Below, piece after piece: positions 17,348-27,435 of a stretch of DNA of 64,000 nucleotides; position 1 is the stretch's first letter; every line of letters starts with the position of its first letter. The DNA lies in the NCBI GenBank assembly GCA_014860575.1, contig JACZJK010000005.1, positions 235,702-299,701 of the forward strand. Reading direction: 5' to 3'. The notes beneath the pieces are model-generated. The model was given only the letters and a program-made list of their open reading frames with translations, made no database searches and was not told the DNA's origin. The position numbers were made by a program, and so were the translations under genes. The stretch comes from Bacteroidales bacterium. Lineage in GTDB: Bacteria > Bacteroidota > Bacteroidia > Bacteroidales > JAAYJT01.

Positions 17348-18742
17348 ATGCGCCTTGCACTATTTGCATGCTTTTACAGTCTTTCGGTTTGCTTTATTGC
17401 ATCTGCTTTAGAAAATGATGGCGCACAATTTTATGTTCCTTATACGCAAAGCAACATCGTTATCAACGGCAACCTTAACGACTGGAAAGAATATTGCTAC
17501 ATCACATTTTCTGATACCCTGCAGGAACTCCGGCCTGTGCCTGACAGAATACTGATGGCCTTTTTTGATAAAAACTTTGATTACTCACAAACCTGGCACC
17601 CACTTTCAAAAAACACAACGGAAGTCTGGATTTGCTGGGATTTGACCAGGCTTTATTTTGCATTTCAGGTTAAAGATCAACACCTTTTTGCAGAAGTTGA
17701 ACCCGTTGGAAAAGTTCCTGAAATTCACCGTAACGATGGCATTGAATTATACATTGATTCAAAAGCCGATAGCCACACCAAAATGGACATCAATGATTAC
17801 CAGTTCATTGTGGATATTGCAGGCAACAGCATAGTATTTCGGGGCGACCGCGAGTTGATGGAAAGAGATACAACACTTGCCACGCCCAAAACAAGCGGTC
17901 AGAATATTTATTACGAATATGCTGTTACAGTAAACGATCAGGATAATCAACAAAGGCATGATCCGGCTTATCTGGTTGAGATCGCCATTCCTTTTGCAGC
18001 TGTTGGCTTGAAACCTGAAACCGGCCTCAGGTTGAAAGCTGATTTTGCAAACAATGATATTGACTACAGCCTGAATGGAACAACCACATACGAAGAAGCG
18101 GCGTTGCGTTATTGGGCATATAACGTAAGCGGTTACAGCGATCTGGGCTTCCCCGACACCTGGGTCTCATTGCAGCTTGCCGGGGTTCCGGGATGGATCG
18201 AACAATTGAGCGCCTCCAGCCTGCAACGGTTTTACAGGTTGTATGTAAGTTTATTTGTATTATCAATTCTTGTGATCGCATTTCTCACTTACCGGATGAA
18301 ACGATTAAAGAAATTGCCCGTGCGATCCGATCTTTCTCCTGCATCGGTGGTTTTTCTTGACAGGTCCATGTTACAGACCGCTCCTATAAGTGAAAACCAG
18401 GCATTGTTGCAAAATGCCACTGATTATATTCAGGCAAACAGCCATGAAACCATCAATTCAGAAGAGCTTGCCCGGCATCTTGGCGTATCGCTCAGAAAAC
18501 TGCAGCGTGTAACCCATGAAGAGATTAACAGCACGCCCACTGCTTTCATCTACATAGTCAAGTTAAATCTGGCAGCTGGATTTATCAAAGAAGGGCGAGG
18601 CAATATTGCTGAAACGGCTTATCATTTTGGTTTTTCCTCCCCCTCATACTTCAGCAGGATGTTTAAAGAGCATTTCGGGCTCACACCCATGGAGATGAAG
18701 AAAAGCCCCGGTGAATCCGAAACAGACAATTCAACCGGATAA
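17348..18742 (+). CDS. Transmembrane AraC-type regulator with CBM9-like sensor domain (B)
   Basis: A 464-aa paralogue of regulator A with the same order: N-terminal hydrophobic signal/anchor (about 3-20), CBM9-like sandwich (about 36-275; INGNLNDW at 39-46, NDGIELYIDSK at 129-139, YQFIVDIAGN), one membrane helix (about 295-315; YVSLFVLSILVIAFLTY) and a C-terminal AraC HTH pair (LARHLGVSLRKLQRV, AYHFGFSSPSYFSRMFKEHFG). Shared blocks include TWHPLSKN and LRYWA[FY]N, so both sense related signals. It lies upstream of small protein 2, giant 2 and the FISUMP gene on the same strand. That they are its targets is inference from position. Confidence 0.85.
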   Translation: MRLALFACFYSLSVCFIASALENDGAQFYVPYTQSNIVINGNLNDWKEYCYITFSDTLQELRPVPDRILMAFFDKNFDYSQTWHPLSKNTTEVWICWDLTRLYFAFQVKDQHLFAEVEPVGKVPEIHRNDGIELYIDSKADSHTKMDINDYQFIVDIAGNSIVFRGDRELMERDTTLATPKTSGQNIYYEYAVTVNDQDNQQRHDPAYLVEIAIPFAAVGLKPETGLRLKADFANNDIDYSLNGTTTYEEAALRYWAYNVSGYSDLGFPDTWVSLQLAGVPGWIEQLSASSLQRFYRLYVSLFVLSILVIAFLTYRMKRLKKLPVRSDLSPASVVFLDRSMLQTAPISENQALLQNATDYIQANSHETINSEELARHLGVSLRKLQRVTHEEINSTPTAFIYIVKLNLAAGFIKEGRGNIAETAYHFGFSSPSYFSRMFKEHFGLTPMEMKKSPGESETDNSTG

Positions 18743-18824
18743 TTACCATTTTCTGCTACTTTTTGTCCATATTTTTACAGCCTTTCCACCTTCCTGACAG
18801 TATTATTGCATCACATCCTCATTC

Positions 18825-19070
18825 ATGGATTGTATGCAGAAATCATTGTTTTCCGGCATAATTGCGTTGGCCACCGTGTTGGCTTCATCATTCTGGTTCC
18901 CGCCCGGAGTCTGCTTTATTGCCGGAGTAGTGTTTGTCTGGACAGTGCTGATCATCAGGGCATTTATGGGCGAGATCAGCAAAAAAGCGGAAAACACATT
19001 GGCAATCCTTGTGCTGTTGTTGTCGGCTTTTACCATCATCATGAATGTGGGATTTTATATTCCATTTTGA
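18825..19070 (+). CDS. Small three-helix membrane protein 2 (GEISKK loop)
   Basis: An 81-aa membrane protein related to the one at 16861: three hydrophobic helices with MGEISKKAEN between helices 2 and 3 and an IAG[IV] motif opening helix 2. The start ATG at 18825 is used. An in-frame ATG at 18834 is equally possible. It lies between regulator B and giant 2, so here the small gene precedes the giant, while in the first copy it follows. Unknown family. Confidence 0.62.
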   Translation: MDCMQKSLFSGIIALATVLASSFWFPPGVCFIAGVVFVWTVLIIRAFMGEISKKAENTLAILVLLLSAFTIIMNVGFYIPF

Positions 19071-19115
19071 ATAGTAATACATCAGAAAAATAATTAACCA
19101 ACAAAATAGAGAAAC

Positions 19116-22100
19116 ATGAAAACAAAAATTTTGATCCTCACCATGCTGACTGGCTTTGCATGCCTTATTTTCAGCACAGCATCCCTGGCGCAAACAGATG
19201 ATTACCAAAAGATTCAGGACAAAGTTTTTGGGTCAAAAATTCCACAGAAAAAGGGAGGAACGCCCGGTTTGTGGACCGGTGCAGTAAGCTCAACCTGGCA
19301 CAATCCCCTGAACTGGGATGATGGAGTGGTTCCGGGTTCAACGGTAGATGTAAACATTCCGGCGCCACCCTCCAATCAACCTGTTATCAACTCCGCTCAT
19401 GCAAACTGTAAAAGCCTGACCATTCATCCCTGGGCCAGCCTTACAATTGAGGCGTATTATTTAACTATTCAAAACGATCTTACTGTATTTGGAACGCTCA
19501 ATAAGAATTCCGCTTCTGGTCTTCTCATTGTTTATGGTGATGTGGTTTGGGAGAGCGGATCAACAGCAGGATTTACGGCAAATAGCTCATTCCGGGTTTA
19601 CGGTGACTGGAATTTTAACGAAGGGGCCAACGTAAATTTTGCCAATGGCGCTGTTGATTTCATGGGGACCGGCGATAGCTGGATAAGGTGCTACAGTGAC
19701 AATTGTAGTTTTAATAACCTGAGGATATACAAATCAAGTGCTAATACAAAAGTGAGTAATCTGAGCACTCATGATCTGGTCATTAATGGTTTAACCTTTG
19801 TTGACACTCATGCAACATTTGAAAGCTTTACCAGTGAGAATATTTTAATGGGGGGTGATTTTATTTATTACGGGAGCTTTGATTTTACAATGTTAAATAA
19901 TGATGGCTCTGTAATCTTCAATGGTATATCGCAAACGATTGATAATTATGGTTCTGGTTCTGGAACATTTGGCCATATAGTATTCAATTCATCAATTGGA
20001 ACCTTTGTGGTTAACGATGATTTCAATGTTGCCAGGAACCTTACCATAGAACAGGGTTACTTCAATGCCGGGTCTTCAACCATAACCGTGGGTGGCAACT
20101 GGACAAACAATGCAGGAGCTGGTGGTTTCAATCCGACCTCAAGTACCATCATCTTCGAAAGCAGTGGCGATCACCAGGATGTGACCGGAACAAATACTTT
20201 TTACAACGTGACCCAGCTAAATGCCGGTAAATATCTCAGATTTTTCGGCCCAACTACTATACAAAACAACCTGGCGCTTAACTACCTGTGCTGGGCTTAT
20301 CAAAGCATGAATATTTCCGGGATGCTGGATTTAAGCAATGTGGGCAGCAGGTTTACAGCCAACACGGACAACGCAAATGTTACCATTGCACTTTTAAACC
20401 AGGGTGGAAAGCTAATGGCCAATGGTGCAGGCTCAATCATTGTGAACGACCTGGTTCAGAATTATGTGGGAGGAATCATTGAAGCCGGCACAAGCAGTTT
20501 AATTGATATTACCAATTCAGGATTAGAACCCTGGATTGACCTGAAAGGAAGTTTGTATAATTACGGAGGAACTATCAATTTAAGCGGCGATTTTTGTTAC
20601 TGGCCTTTTGCAAATGGGGCTCATCTTGAAATGACCGATGGGATCATAGATATAAAAACCTGCGGGCTAACAATTTATCATCTTTATGATTGGACACATA
20701 ACATAACAGGGGGTACTATCAGAACATCGAAGGGTTTCTCGGGAAACCGCGCCGATTTTACCCCTACCGCCGGCACTTTTGAATTTTATGGATCAGGTGA
20801 TTACTTCATCAGTCAGACATACGGATGCAATGTTCACAATGTAAAGATTGCTAAAAGCGACAATGGTGAGGATAAAAAGGAAACAAGCGAACCAGTTTAT
20901 GACAACCGAAGCGGTGAAATGCTTTCTGACGGAGGAAAAGCCAACACCATTTACTTAAACTCAGATTTTGCGATCACAGGTAACCTGGATATTGAAGCAG
21001 GCACCCTAAGCATTGGCCAGTATGCCTTCAATATTATCGGGAATACTAATATTTCCGGCAACCTGGATATGACGCATGATTTGAGCGTGATCAATGCCCA
21101 TGGCGATGTTGTTTGGAACAGTGGTTCCACTGCCAACTTCACGGCAGCGAATGTTTTTATTGCCTGGGGCCACTGGAATTTTGAAAACGGTTCAAATGCC
21201 AACTTTACAGATGGAACGATACTTTTCAGGGGCAATACCTCCAAATTTATCCGTAGTCATTCACAAACCAGCTCATTCAACAATGTAGAAAGCGATAAAA
21301 CAGATGGAGCTGAGGTTAGAGTAAGTAACAACTCTTCCACGCCATTGACGATCAATGGTAACATATACGTTCATCCAGAAGCAGTTTTCGGAATCTATTC
21401 TATCTATGATGTGATACTCAAAGGCGATATTAACAGCAATGGGACACTTTTATGCAATCATGGCAGGGTAGTGTTGAATGGGACCAATCAGAGCCTGGAA
21501 CTGAACACAGGAAGTTACTTTAACAACCTCGCTTTTAACCAAAGCGGAACGCTTACTATTAACAACTCCTTGTCCGACATACTTGATGTGAAGGGTAATG
21601 TGGAAATTCAATCGGGAGTGTTTAATTTACAGGACAGAGAAATCTACGTTGGCGTTAACTGGACCAACAATGCCGGAGTTTCTGCATTTGACCCCGGAAC
21701 AGGAAAAGTCATCTTTGAAAGCAGTGGCGATCAACAGAGTGTTTATGGTGCGAACACTTTTTATGATGTTCAGCAATTGAACACAGGGAATTATGTAAGG
21801 TTTCACGACAACACAACCATACAGAACAACCTGGAGCTTGCATATTCTTGCTATGTGTATGATCAGTTCGATGTTATTGGGGTATTGAATATTGATAATC
21901 CTTCATCCAGATTCAAAGCCCTTGGCCCGGGTGCTGTTGTCACCATTGGCGTTCTTGACCAGGGCGGTACTATGGATTGCAGTTCAGGGGCTACGATCCA
22001 GATAAATGATTTACAAGAAACCGGCGGGCTTTACGGAACCTATATTCTTTTTGATGCGGAATTGAACATTTACCAGGATGTTACAAAAAACATTGATCTC

Positions 22101-23660
22101 TCCGCCAATCTGAATATTCAATCCGGCATTATGAATATTTACGGTGGTATGCCGGGTTCCACCAGTTGGTGGCCGGGCATTTCTGCATCACTCACCATGA
22201 GCGGAGGAGTGCTTGATATCAAGGATCAAACGATTTATGTGAGGGCTGGTGGCACCTTTTCAAACTATATTACAGGAGGCAAAATCAGAACTTCCAAAGG
22301 TTATTTGGGTCATCGCCCGGACTTTACCCCAACAGCGGGAACATTTGAATTTTATGGTTCTGATAATGCTTACCTTGAACAGGTATTTGGCAGTACCCTG
22401 CATCATTTGCTGATTAACAAAACAGCGACCGTAAAGGATGATGGATCAGCACCTGTAATTACCCACAGCACCCGGGAAATGAAGCCGCTTTCAGATGGAG
22501 GAAAATCAAGCGATATCAGCTTTAATTCAAACTTTACCATCACCGGCAACCTGGATGTGGAAGCCGGAACCCTGATAAACCAGGATGTCAACAATACCAT
22601 ATTGGGAAATTCCACCATCAATGCCGGCGGGAAATTCGAAATGAACGGCGCAGCCTGGCTGGTCATGGGCGGTTCAACTTCACTTACGGTGAACAACGGC
22701 GGAGAACTACGATTGACAGGCGATGAATCGCATTACGTCCTGATTACAGGTGATGGCGGCCGTTATGCTTTGAACGTGGAAAGTGGCGGAACCATCGGGG
22801 CTGATTCCGCTTATTTTGAATATACTGATACCAATGGTATAAACATAAAACCCGGAGCCCTTGTAGATCCTTTCAGCGCTTTTAATTCCTGTGTTTTTAC
22901 AATGGGACATGCCGATGGTACCTTGCTTACGCTCGACAATGATCAGAGTCTTCAGATTTTAAATGCACGTTTTCCCTCTTCACACAGCACGTACAATGTG
23001 ACAAAAAATAATAACTCAGGTGTTGTGACCTTTGTTGATTACATCGGATCGTTTTCCGGAAGTGATCATGAGCAGGATATTCACAACCACGTTCACTGGA
23101 CTGGCGATCCTTCAGTGGAAATCACCCTGGATGGCATTGCCGTTGGCGCCGGCCAGAATTTGTGTTTCGAAGCACAGCAAACCATTTTAACCGGAGGGGC
23201 ACAAAACTTTGTGGTGGAAAGTGCCGCTGCGGTAAACCTGGTTGCCGGCGAAAGCATCCTGATGTTGCCCGGCACACATGCCCACAGCGGGTCATACCTG
23301 CATGCCCGGATCTCAGATCTCAGCTTTTGCAGTGGCCAGCCATTTGCTATGGTAGCTGCAGTAGATACAGAACATCAGCAAACTGAACTGAATGAAATTA
23401 CTTCACATATTCATCAGAACCTGTTTAAAGTTTATCCCAATCCAGTCAGGGGAGTAGTTACCCTTGAACTTTTAAGCCATGAAAGCGCCAGAAATGTTGT
23501 TGTTGAGGTTTACAACCTGATGGGTCAGAACCTCATGAACAAAGTAATGGAAGCAAAGCCCCAATACCAGATTGATTTGACAGGGCTTCAAAACGGTGTG
23601 TATATATTTAAGGTAACTCATGGCAAAAATTCTGATTTTGCCAGGCTAATCAAGCAATAA
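19116..23660 (+). CDS. Giant 2: T9SS-exported WTG-module surface protein
   Basis: A 1514-aa secreted protein with signal peptide (1-26, ending SLAQ). A WTG module opens at about residue 51 (WTGAVSSTWHNPLNW). Two long internal repeats of beta-strand-rich sequence follow, about 520 residues apart: compare FESSGDHQDV near 348 with FESSGDQQSV near 868, each followed by a GG[TK]IRTSKG motif and TAGTFEFYG. A pre-CTD module with Cys near 1349 and a type A CTD (FKVYPNPVRG from about 1436) end it. The repeats suggest a beta-solenoid-like stalk. No catalytic motif was found. A structural or adhesive surface role is the likeliest reading. The FISUMP gene follows after 26 nt, probably in the same transcript. 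Confidence 0.78.
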   Translation: MKTKILILTMLTGFACLIFSTASLAQTDDYQKIQDKVFGSKIPQKKGGTPGLWTGAVSSTWHNPLNWDDGVVPGSTVDVNIPAPPSNQPVINSAHANCKSLTIHPWASLTIEAYYLTIQNDLTVFGTLNKNSASGLLIVYGDVVWESGSTAGFTANSSFRVYGDWNFNEGANVNFANGAVDFMGTGDSWIRCYSDNCSFNNLRIYKSSANTKVSNLSTHDLVINGLTFVDTHATFESFTSENILMGGDFIYYGSFDFTMLNNDGSVIFNGISQTIDNYGSGSGTFGHIVFNSSIGTFVVNDDFNVARNLTIEQGYFNAGSSTITVGGNWTNNAGAGGFNPTSSTIIFESSGDHQDVTGTNTFYNVTQLNAGKYLRFFGPTTIQNNLALNYLCWAYQSMNISGMLDLSNVGSRFTANTDNANVTIALLNQGGKLMANGAGSIIVNDLVQNYVGGIIEAGTSSLIDITNSGLEPWIDLKGSLYNYGGTINLSGDFCYWPFANGAHLEMTDGIIDIKTCGLTIYHLYDWTHNITGGTIRTSKGFSGNRADFTPTAGTFEFYGSGDYFISQTYGCNVHNVKIAKSDNGEDKKETSEPVYDNRSGEMLSDGGKANTIYLNSDFAITGNLDIEAGTLSIGQYAFNIIGNTNISGNLDMTHDLSVINAHGDVVWNSGSTANFTAANVFIAWGHWNFENGSNANFTDGTILFRGNTSKFIRSHSQTSSFNNVESDKTDGAEVRVSNNSSTPLTINGNIYVHPEAVFGIYSIYDVILKGDINSNGTLLCNHGRVVLNGTNQSLELNTGSYFNNLAFNQSGTLTINNSLSDILDVKGNVEIQSGVFNLQDREIYVGVNWTNNAGVSAFDPGTGKVIFESSGDQQSVYGANTFYDVQQLNTGNYVRFHDNTTIQNNLELAYSCYVYDQFDVIGVLNIDNPSSRFKALGPGAVVTIGVLDQGGTMDCSSGATIQINDLQETGGLYGTYILFDAELNIYQDVTKNIDLSANLNIQSGIMNIYGGMPGSTSWWPGISASLTMSGGVLDIKDQTIYVRAGGTFSNYITGGKIRTSKGYLGHRPDFTPTAGTFEFYGSDNAYLEQVFGSTLHHLLINKTATVKDDGSAPVITHSTREMKPLSDGGKSSDISFNSNFTITGNLDVEAGTLINQDVNNTILGNSTINAGGKFEMNGAAWLVMGGSTSLTVNNGGELRLTGDESHYVLITGDGGRYALNVESGGTIGADSAYFEYTDTNGINIKPGALVDPFSAFNSCVFTMGHADGTLLTLDNDQSLQILNARFPSSHSTYNVTKNNNSGVVTFVDYIGSFSGSDHEQDIHNHVHWTGDPSVEITLDGIAVGAGQNLCFEAQQTILTGGAQNFVVESAAAVNLVAGESILMLPGTHAHSGSYLHARISDLSFCSGQPFAMVAAVDTEHQQTELNEITSHIHQNLFKVYPNPVRGVVTLELLSHESARNVVVEVYNLMGQNLMNKVMEAKPQYQIDLTGLQNGVYIFKVTHGKNSDFARLIKQ

Positions 23661-23686
23661 TTTATTTACCCATTAAAACCAATTTT

Positions 23687-25042
23687 ATGAAAACAATTAT
23701 CCATCCTTTGATCTTTTTAATTTGTATGAGCTTTTTGTTTAATGTTCATGTTTATAGCCAATCTGTTTTCGGGTTGAAACAAATTGAGAAAACGGAAACC
23801 CAGGGCAGAACAGATCCGGAAGATGGCGATCCATGCCCCGGCCAGCCAACCGTAACCGACAGCGAAGGCAATGTTTACAACACCGTATTGATTGGCGGGC
23901 AATGCTGGATGAAAGAAAACCTGAATTTAGGAAGCATGATTTGTGGAGGCTACGGTATTGACCAACTCAATAATGACATCATTGAAAAATACTGCTACAA
24001 CAATGATCCAAATCTTTGCGATGCCTATGGTGGTTTGTATCAGTGGCGCGAAATGATGGATTACACTGATGTGCCTGGTGCCCAAGGCATTTGCCCCAAT
24101 GGGTGGCATATTCCGACCGAAGAGGAATGGTTACAATTGCGTGATTACGTCGGCTTTGTAAATGGAGGACAAATTCTTAAATCGTGCCGGCAGGTGGATT
24201 CGCCATTGGGTGGCGATTGCGATACCGATGAGCATCCCAGGTGGAATGACGACGGAACAGGCTTACATTATGGGATTGATGCCATGAATTTCTCTTCATT
24301 GCCCGGAGGCGACCGCGACTTCTATGGAGGTTTTCATAATTTGGGCAACCAGGCATACTGGTGGAGTTCTACCGAACTTAATAGCTATCACTCAGCATAT
24401 TGGAGCATGAGCTACAATGTTAACGTTTTACCCAATCTTGCCAACTGGTATAAAGAAAATGGGTATTCTGTTAGATGTGTAAAGACATATGTTCCGGAAT
24501 TACCCGAAATACTTAACCTGAATAATATTTCAATCCCTCCCGATCCAGATGACTGCTTTGCCGCGTCCAGCCAGATTACGATTTCGGATTTTACAGTTGC
24601 AAACGGCGGCAGTGTAACCCTTGTTACCGGCCACAGCGGCAAAATCTTACTCCATGAAGGCACCGCAGTGCAACAAGGTGGTTATTTGCATGCATGGATT
24701 GATGTTGCCGGCAACTATTGCGATCAGCCGGAAAGCATGTTGGCAACCGGCTCGCAAGATGAGTCATTGCATCATATTCAGGCGCCTGGAGATAAATCGC
24801 CGGCAGACCTGAAGGTATATCCAAACCCTACTGCAGGCAGGTTCACATTGGAGCTTAACGGCGAGCCTTTAAGTATCATTGTGAGAATTTTCGGAACGCA
24901 TGGTGAAATAATTATGGCAAAGGAGTTTTATGAATCTTCAACTATATATCTGGATTTATCAGGCCGGCAAGCCGGAGTATATTTCTTGCAAATCATGACA
25001 GCGGCAGGCACCGACTATCTTAAACTTATAAAAAGCAGATAA
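23687..25042 (+). CDS. FISUMP-domain T9SS cargo protein
   Basis: A 451-aa secreted protein: signal peptide (about 1-24), a Fibrobacter succinogenes major paralogous (FISUMP, TIGR02145) domain at about 52-266, a pre-CTD module with Cys290 and Cys345, and a type A CTD (LKVYPNPTAG from 375). FISUMP hallmarks are DSEGNVYNTVLIGGQCWM (58-75), CPNGWHIPTEEEW (136-148) and YWWSSTE (224-230). FISUMP domains occur in many surface lipoproteins and cargo of Fibrobacteres and Bacteroidota, and their biochemical role is unknown. The C-terminal 160 residues match those of the neighbouring giants, so a FISUMP head has been placed on the same export tail. Confidence 0.88.
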   Translation: MKTIIHPLIFLICMSFLFNVHVYSQSVFGLKQIEKTETQGRTDPEDGDPCPGQPTVTDSEGNVYNTVLIGGQCWMKENLNLGSMICGGYGIDQLNNDIIEKYCYNNDPNLCDAYGGLYQWREMMDYTDVPGAQGICPNGWHIPTEEEWLQLRDYVGFVNGGQILKSCRQVDSPLGGDCDTDEHPRWNDDGTGLHYGIDAMNFSSLPGGDRDFYGGFHNLGNQAYWWSSTELNSYHSAYWSMSYNVNVLPNLANWYKENGYSVRCVKTYVPELPEILNLNNISIPPDPDDCFAASSQITISDFTVANGGSVTLVTGHSGKILLHEGTAVQQGGYLHAWIDVAGNYCDQPESMLATGSQDESLHHIQAPGDKSPADLKVYPNPTAGRFTLELNGEPLSIIVRIFGTHGEIIMAKEFYESSTIYLDLSGRQAGVYFLQIMTAAGTDYLKLIKSR

Positions 25043-25191
25043 TTTTTATTTATTTTTTCTCATCTTTTGATATGATTATTTTTCTATTTTTAGAGAAATT
25101 TTCTCATCAGAAGATCATGATAACTCATATTGCTGTCAATAAGCACTTTCTTGTTGCGAGTTACCGGTTTTATTTTTTTCTCCATAGAAAG

Positions 25192-27129
25192 ATGCTTCTG
25201 TTCACCATCCTGCTTATTTTTAGCGATTTAATACATGGCCAGGAACAAGGCAAAGACAGCTTGAAGCTTCTGTTGTCCGGGTCGCAGGAGAAAAACCGTG
25301 CTGCGATCCTGGTAAAACTGGCCGATATAACTGTATTGAATGACCCGGATCAAGCCTATGCTTATGCGCTGGAAGCTGAACAGACTGCTCGAAGACAAAA
25401 TCAGTTACCCTTGCTCAGCGATGCACTAAAACTCAAAGCCGACGCTTTATTTTATCTTGATAGCTTATTGCCATCACTGGGATCATACCTCGAAAGTGCC
25501 GAGGTTGAACAAAACACTTCCAGGCCTAGAATTGATAGCATCCTCCGCAGATATGGAGATGCCGGATATATTTATTATCAGCTTGGATGGTTCGATAAAG
25601 CTATTGAATACCACAGCCGCGCCTTAAAGCTTAGTAAACAAATGCATGATACAGCAGAAATTGCGACCAATCTGTCAAACCTTGGGATTAACTTTAAGAT
25701 GACCGGACAATATGAAAAGGCCATTGATCATTTTCTGGAAACATTGAGACTGGATGAGTTGTCAGGTAACCTGGCAGATATGTCTACAACTTTTAACTCC
25801 ATCGGGATGGTTTACTATGCCTGGGGGAAACATGACAAAGCATTGGAATTCCTCGAAATAGCCCTTGAAAATGACAGGACATCTGGCGATGAATCAAAAA
25901 TATCTATCCGGCTGAGTAATCTGAGCAAGTTGTATATGGCCATGCAATCATATGAAAAGGCGATTAAGCTGCTGGAAGAGGCGCTTGAGATTGATCGCCG
26001 TTTGGGAAACCAGGCTAAGGTGGCTATCAGGTTGCAAGGACTTGGACTTGCCTCCCTTGCGATGGGTCAGAATAATGAGGCTCTGGATTATTTTGAAGAA
26101 GCCTTAAAGATATTTACTGAGCTTGGTTTAAATTTCAAGCTGTCGGGCTTACTCATTCAGATAGGTGAACTTAATTTTCAGATGGGCAATGAGCTTGCTG
26201 CCGAGGCTTCATATCTGGATGGCCTTGAACTTGCCTTGGAGCATCACCTCCGTCCGGAAGAAATGGATGCTTCAAAGTTTTTATACAATCTTTATAAAAG
26301 CCAGGGCAGGATGGATCAGGCACTGTACTTCCTTGAGAACTTTACTGTTCTCAAGGATTCTGTTTTTTCTGAGCAAAGCGCCAGGCTGATCAATGAGTTT
26401 GAAGTAAAATACGAAACAGAGAAAAAAGAAAAACAAAACCAGTTGCTGCTGGCAGAGAACCGGCTGCGGAAGCAAAACCAGCATTTTTCAATTCTTGCTA
26501 TAATCGTACTCTTCTTGCTTTCCGGCTCACTTTTTTGGGCTTTCGTGCTCAAAAGAAAATCGCTTTTGCAAAGCCGGGCCTTATTTGTTAAGGAAAAGGA
26601 AGTTAACCTACTGAAGTTGGAATCAATAGAGACCCACAACCAACATCTGCGGGAAAGCCTTTTTGCAGAGGAAGAGATCAAAAAACTACAGGCCAAAAAC
26701 CTTGAAAGGCAGAAACAGGAACTCACCACTGCCACCATGCTTATTGCCAACAAAAACGAAGTTTTTGAAAAACTCAGAATCCTTGCTGAGCAGATCAAAA
26801 TCAACGATACCGACAAGGAAGGTAAGGCCAGGGAAATCATCATGGAAATTGACCGCCAGACCGATTTAAGCGATCAATGGGAAGAATTCAAGATTCATTT
26901 TGAGTCCATCCATAAATCTTTTTTCGAGAACCTGCGCAAAATGAATGGGTGCCTTACCCAGAATGATATGCAAATGTGCGCCTATATCAAACTCAATCTT
27001 TCCACCAAGGAGATTTCCCGGCTAATGAATATTACCCCCGAATCAGTAAACACCCATCGCTACCGGTTGCGAAAAAAACTCAGGCTTATCAACGGAGAAA
27101 CCTTGGATGAAATAGTGCATGGGCTGTAG
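25192..27129 (+). CDS. TPR sensor protein with LuxR-type HTH
   Basis: About 645 aa: signal peptide (MLLFTILLIFSDLIHG), an array of TPR units (about 30-390, e.g. YEKAIDHFLETLRLDE), a membrane helix (about 431-453), a Gln/Lys/Glu-rich coiled coil, and a C-terminal GerE-type helix-turn-helix (LSTKEISRLMNITPESVNTH). This Bacteroidota architecture puts the TPR in the periplasm and the DNA-binding domain inside, like the two CBM9-AraC regulators. The frame opens at ATG 25072, but I prefer ATG 25192 because the signal peptide starts there. The earlier start would put 40 basic, partly hydrophobic residues before it. Targets unknown. It is the third transmembrane transcription regulator in 20 kb. Confidence 0.8.
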   Translation: MLLFTILLIFSDLIHGQEQGKDSLKLLLSGSQEKNRAAILVKLADITVLNDPDQAYAYALEAEQTARRQNQLPLLSDALKLKADALFYLDSLLPSLGSYLESAEVEQNTSRPRIDSILRRYGDAGYIYYQLGWFDKAIEYHSRALKLSKQMHDTAEIATNLSNLGINFKMTGQYEKAIDHFLETLRLDELSGNLADMSTTFNSIGMVYYAWGKHDKALEFLEIALENDRTSGDESKISIRLSNLSKLYMAMQSYEKAIKLLEEALEIDRRLGNQAKVAIRLQGLGLASLAMGQNNEALDYFEEALKIFTELGLNFKLSGLLIQIGELNFQMGNELAAEASYLDGLELALEHHLRPEEMDASKFLYNLYKSQGRMDQALYFLENFTVLKDSVFSEQSARLINEFEVKYETEKKEKQNQLLLAENRLRKQNQHFSILAIIVLFLLSGSLFWAFVLKRKSLLQSRALFVKEKEVNLLKLESIETHNQHLRESLFAEEEIKKLQAKNLERQKQELTTATMLIANKNEVFEKLRILAEQIKINDTDKEGKAREIIMEIDRQTDLSDQWEEFKIHFESIHKSFFENLRKMNGCLTQNDMQMCAYIKLNLSTKEISRLMNITPESVNTHRYRLRKKLRLINGETLDEIVHGL

Positions 27130-27132
27130 CGG

Positions 27133-27345
27133 AAGCCCCAAGTTTCAAGCTCCAAGCCCCAAGACCCAAATTCCAAGTCCCGAGATCCGAGACCCAAATT
27201 CAAAGAACAACGAATCTACCAATCTACTAATTAACCAATTGAACACACCATCACTCCAATAATTCATTACTCCAACACCCCATTACTCCATTCATACCGC
27301 AACACTGCATCACTGTAACACTGCATCATTGCGACACTGCATCAA
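27133..27345. repeat. 7-nt then 8-nt phased repeat array
   Basis: Ten heptads in strict register (27133-27202): AAGCCCC, AAGTTTC, AAGCTCC, AAGCCCC, AAGACCC, AAATTCC, AAGTCCC, GAGATCC, GAGACCC, AAATTCA. From about 27210 octads follow, such as GAATCTAC, CAATCTAC, ATTACTCC, AACACCCC, AACACTGC, ATCACTGT, AACACTGC, ATCATTGC, GACACTGC. This is the longest such array in the window. It fills most of the gap between the TPR regulator and the acylphosphatase-like gene. No promoter is obvious. Confidence 0.8.
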
Positions 27346-27435
27346 ACAATTTTCATCTTGTCTATTATTTGTCTATTGCCAAAATTAGGTTCAGGGCTTA
27401 ATGGCTGTCTAATTTTACACAAAACAAACACCGAC

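Noticed and set aside
17229..17411. Short frame overlapping regulator B's promoter
   Set aside because: It crosses the TATTTTTG box and the start of regulator B, and no homology is recognisable.
26316..26843. Minus-strand Ser/Leu-rich frame within the TPR regulator
   Set aside because: The composition is the mirror of a Lys/Glu-rich coiled coil; it is not a gene.
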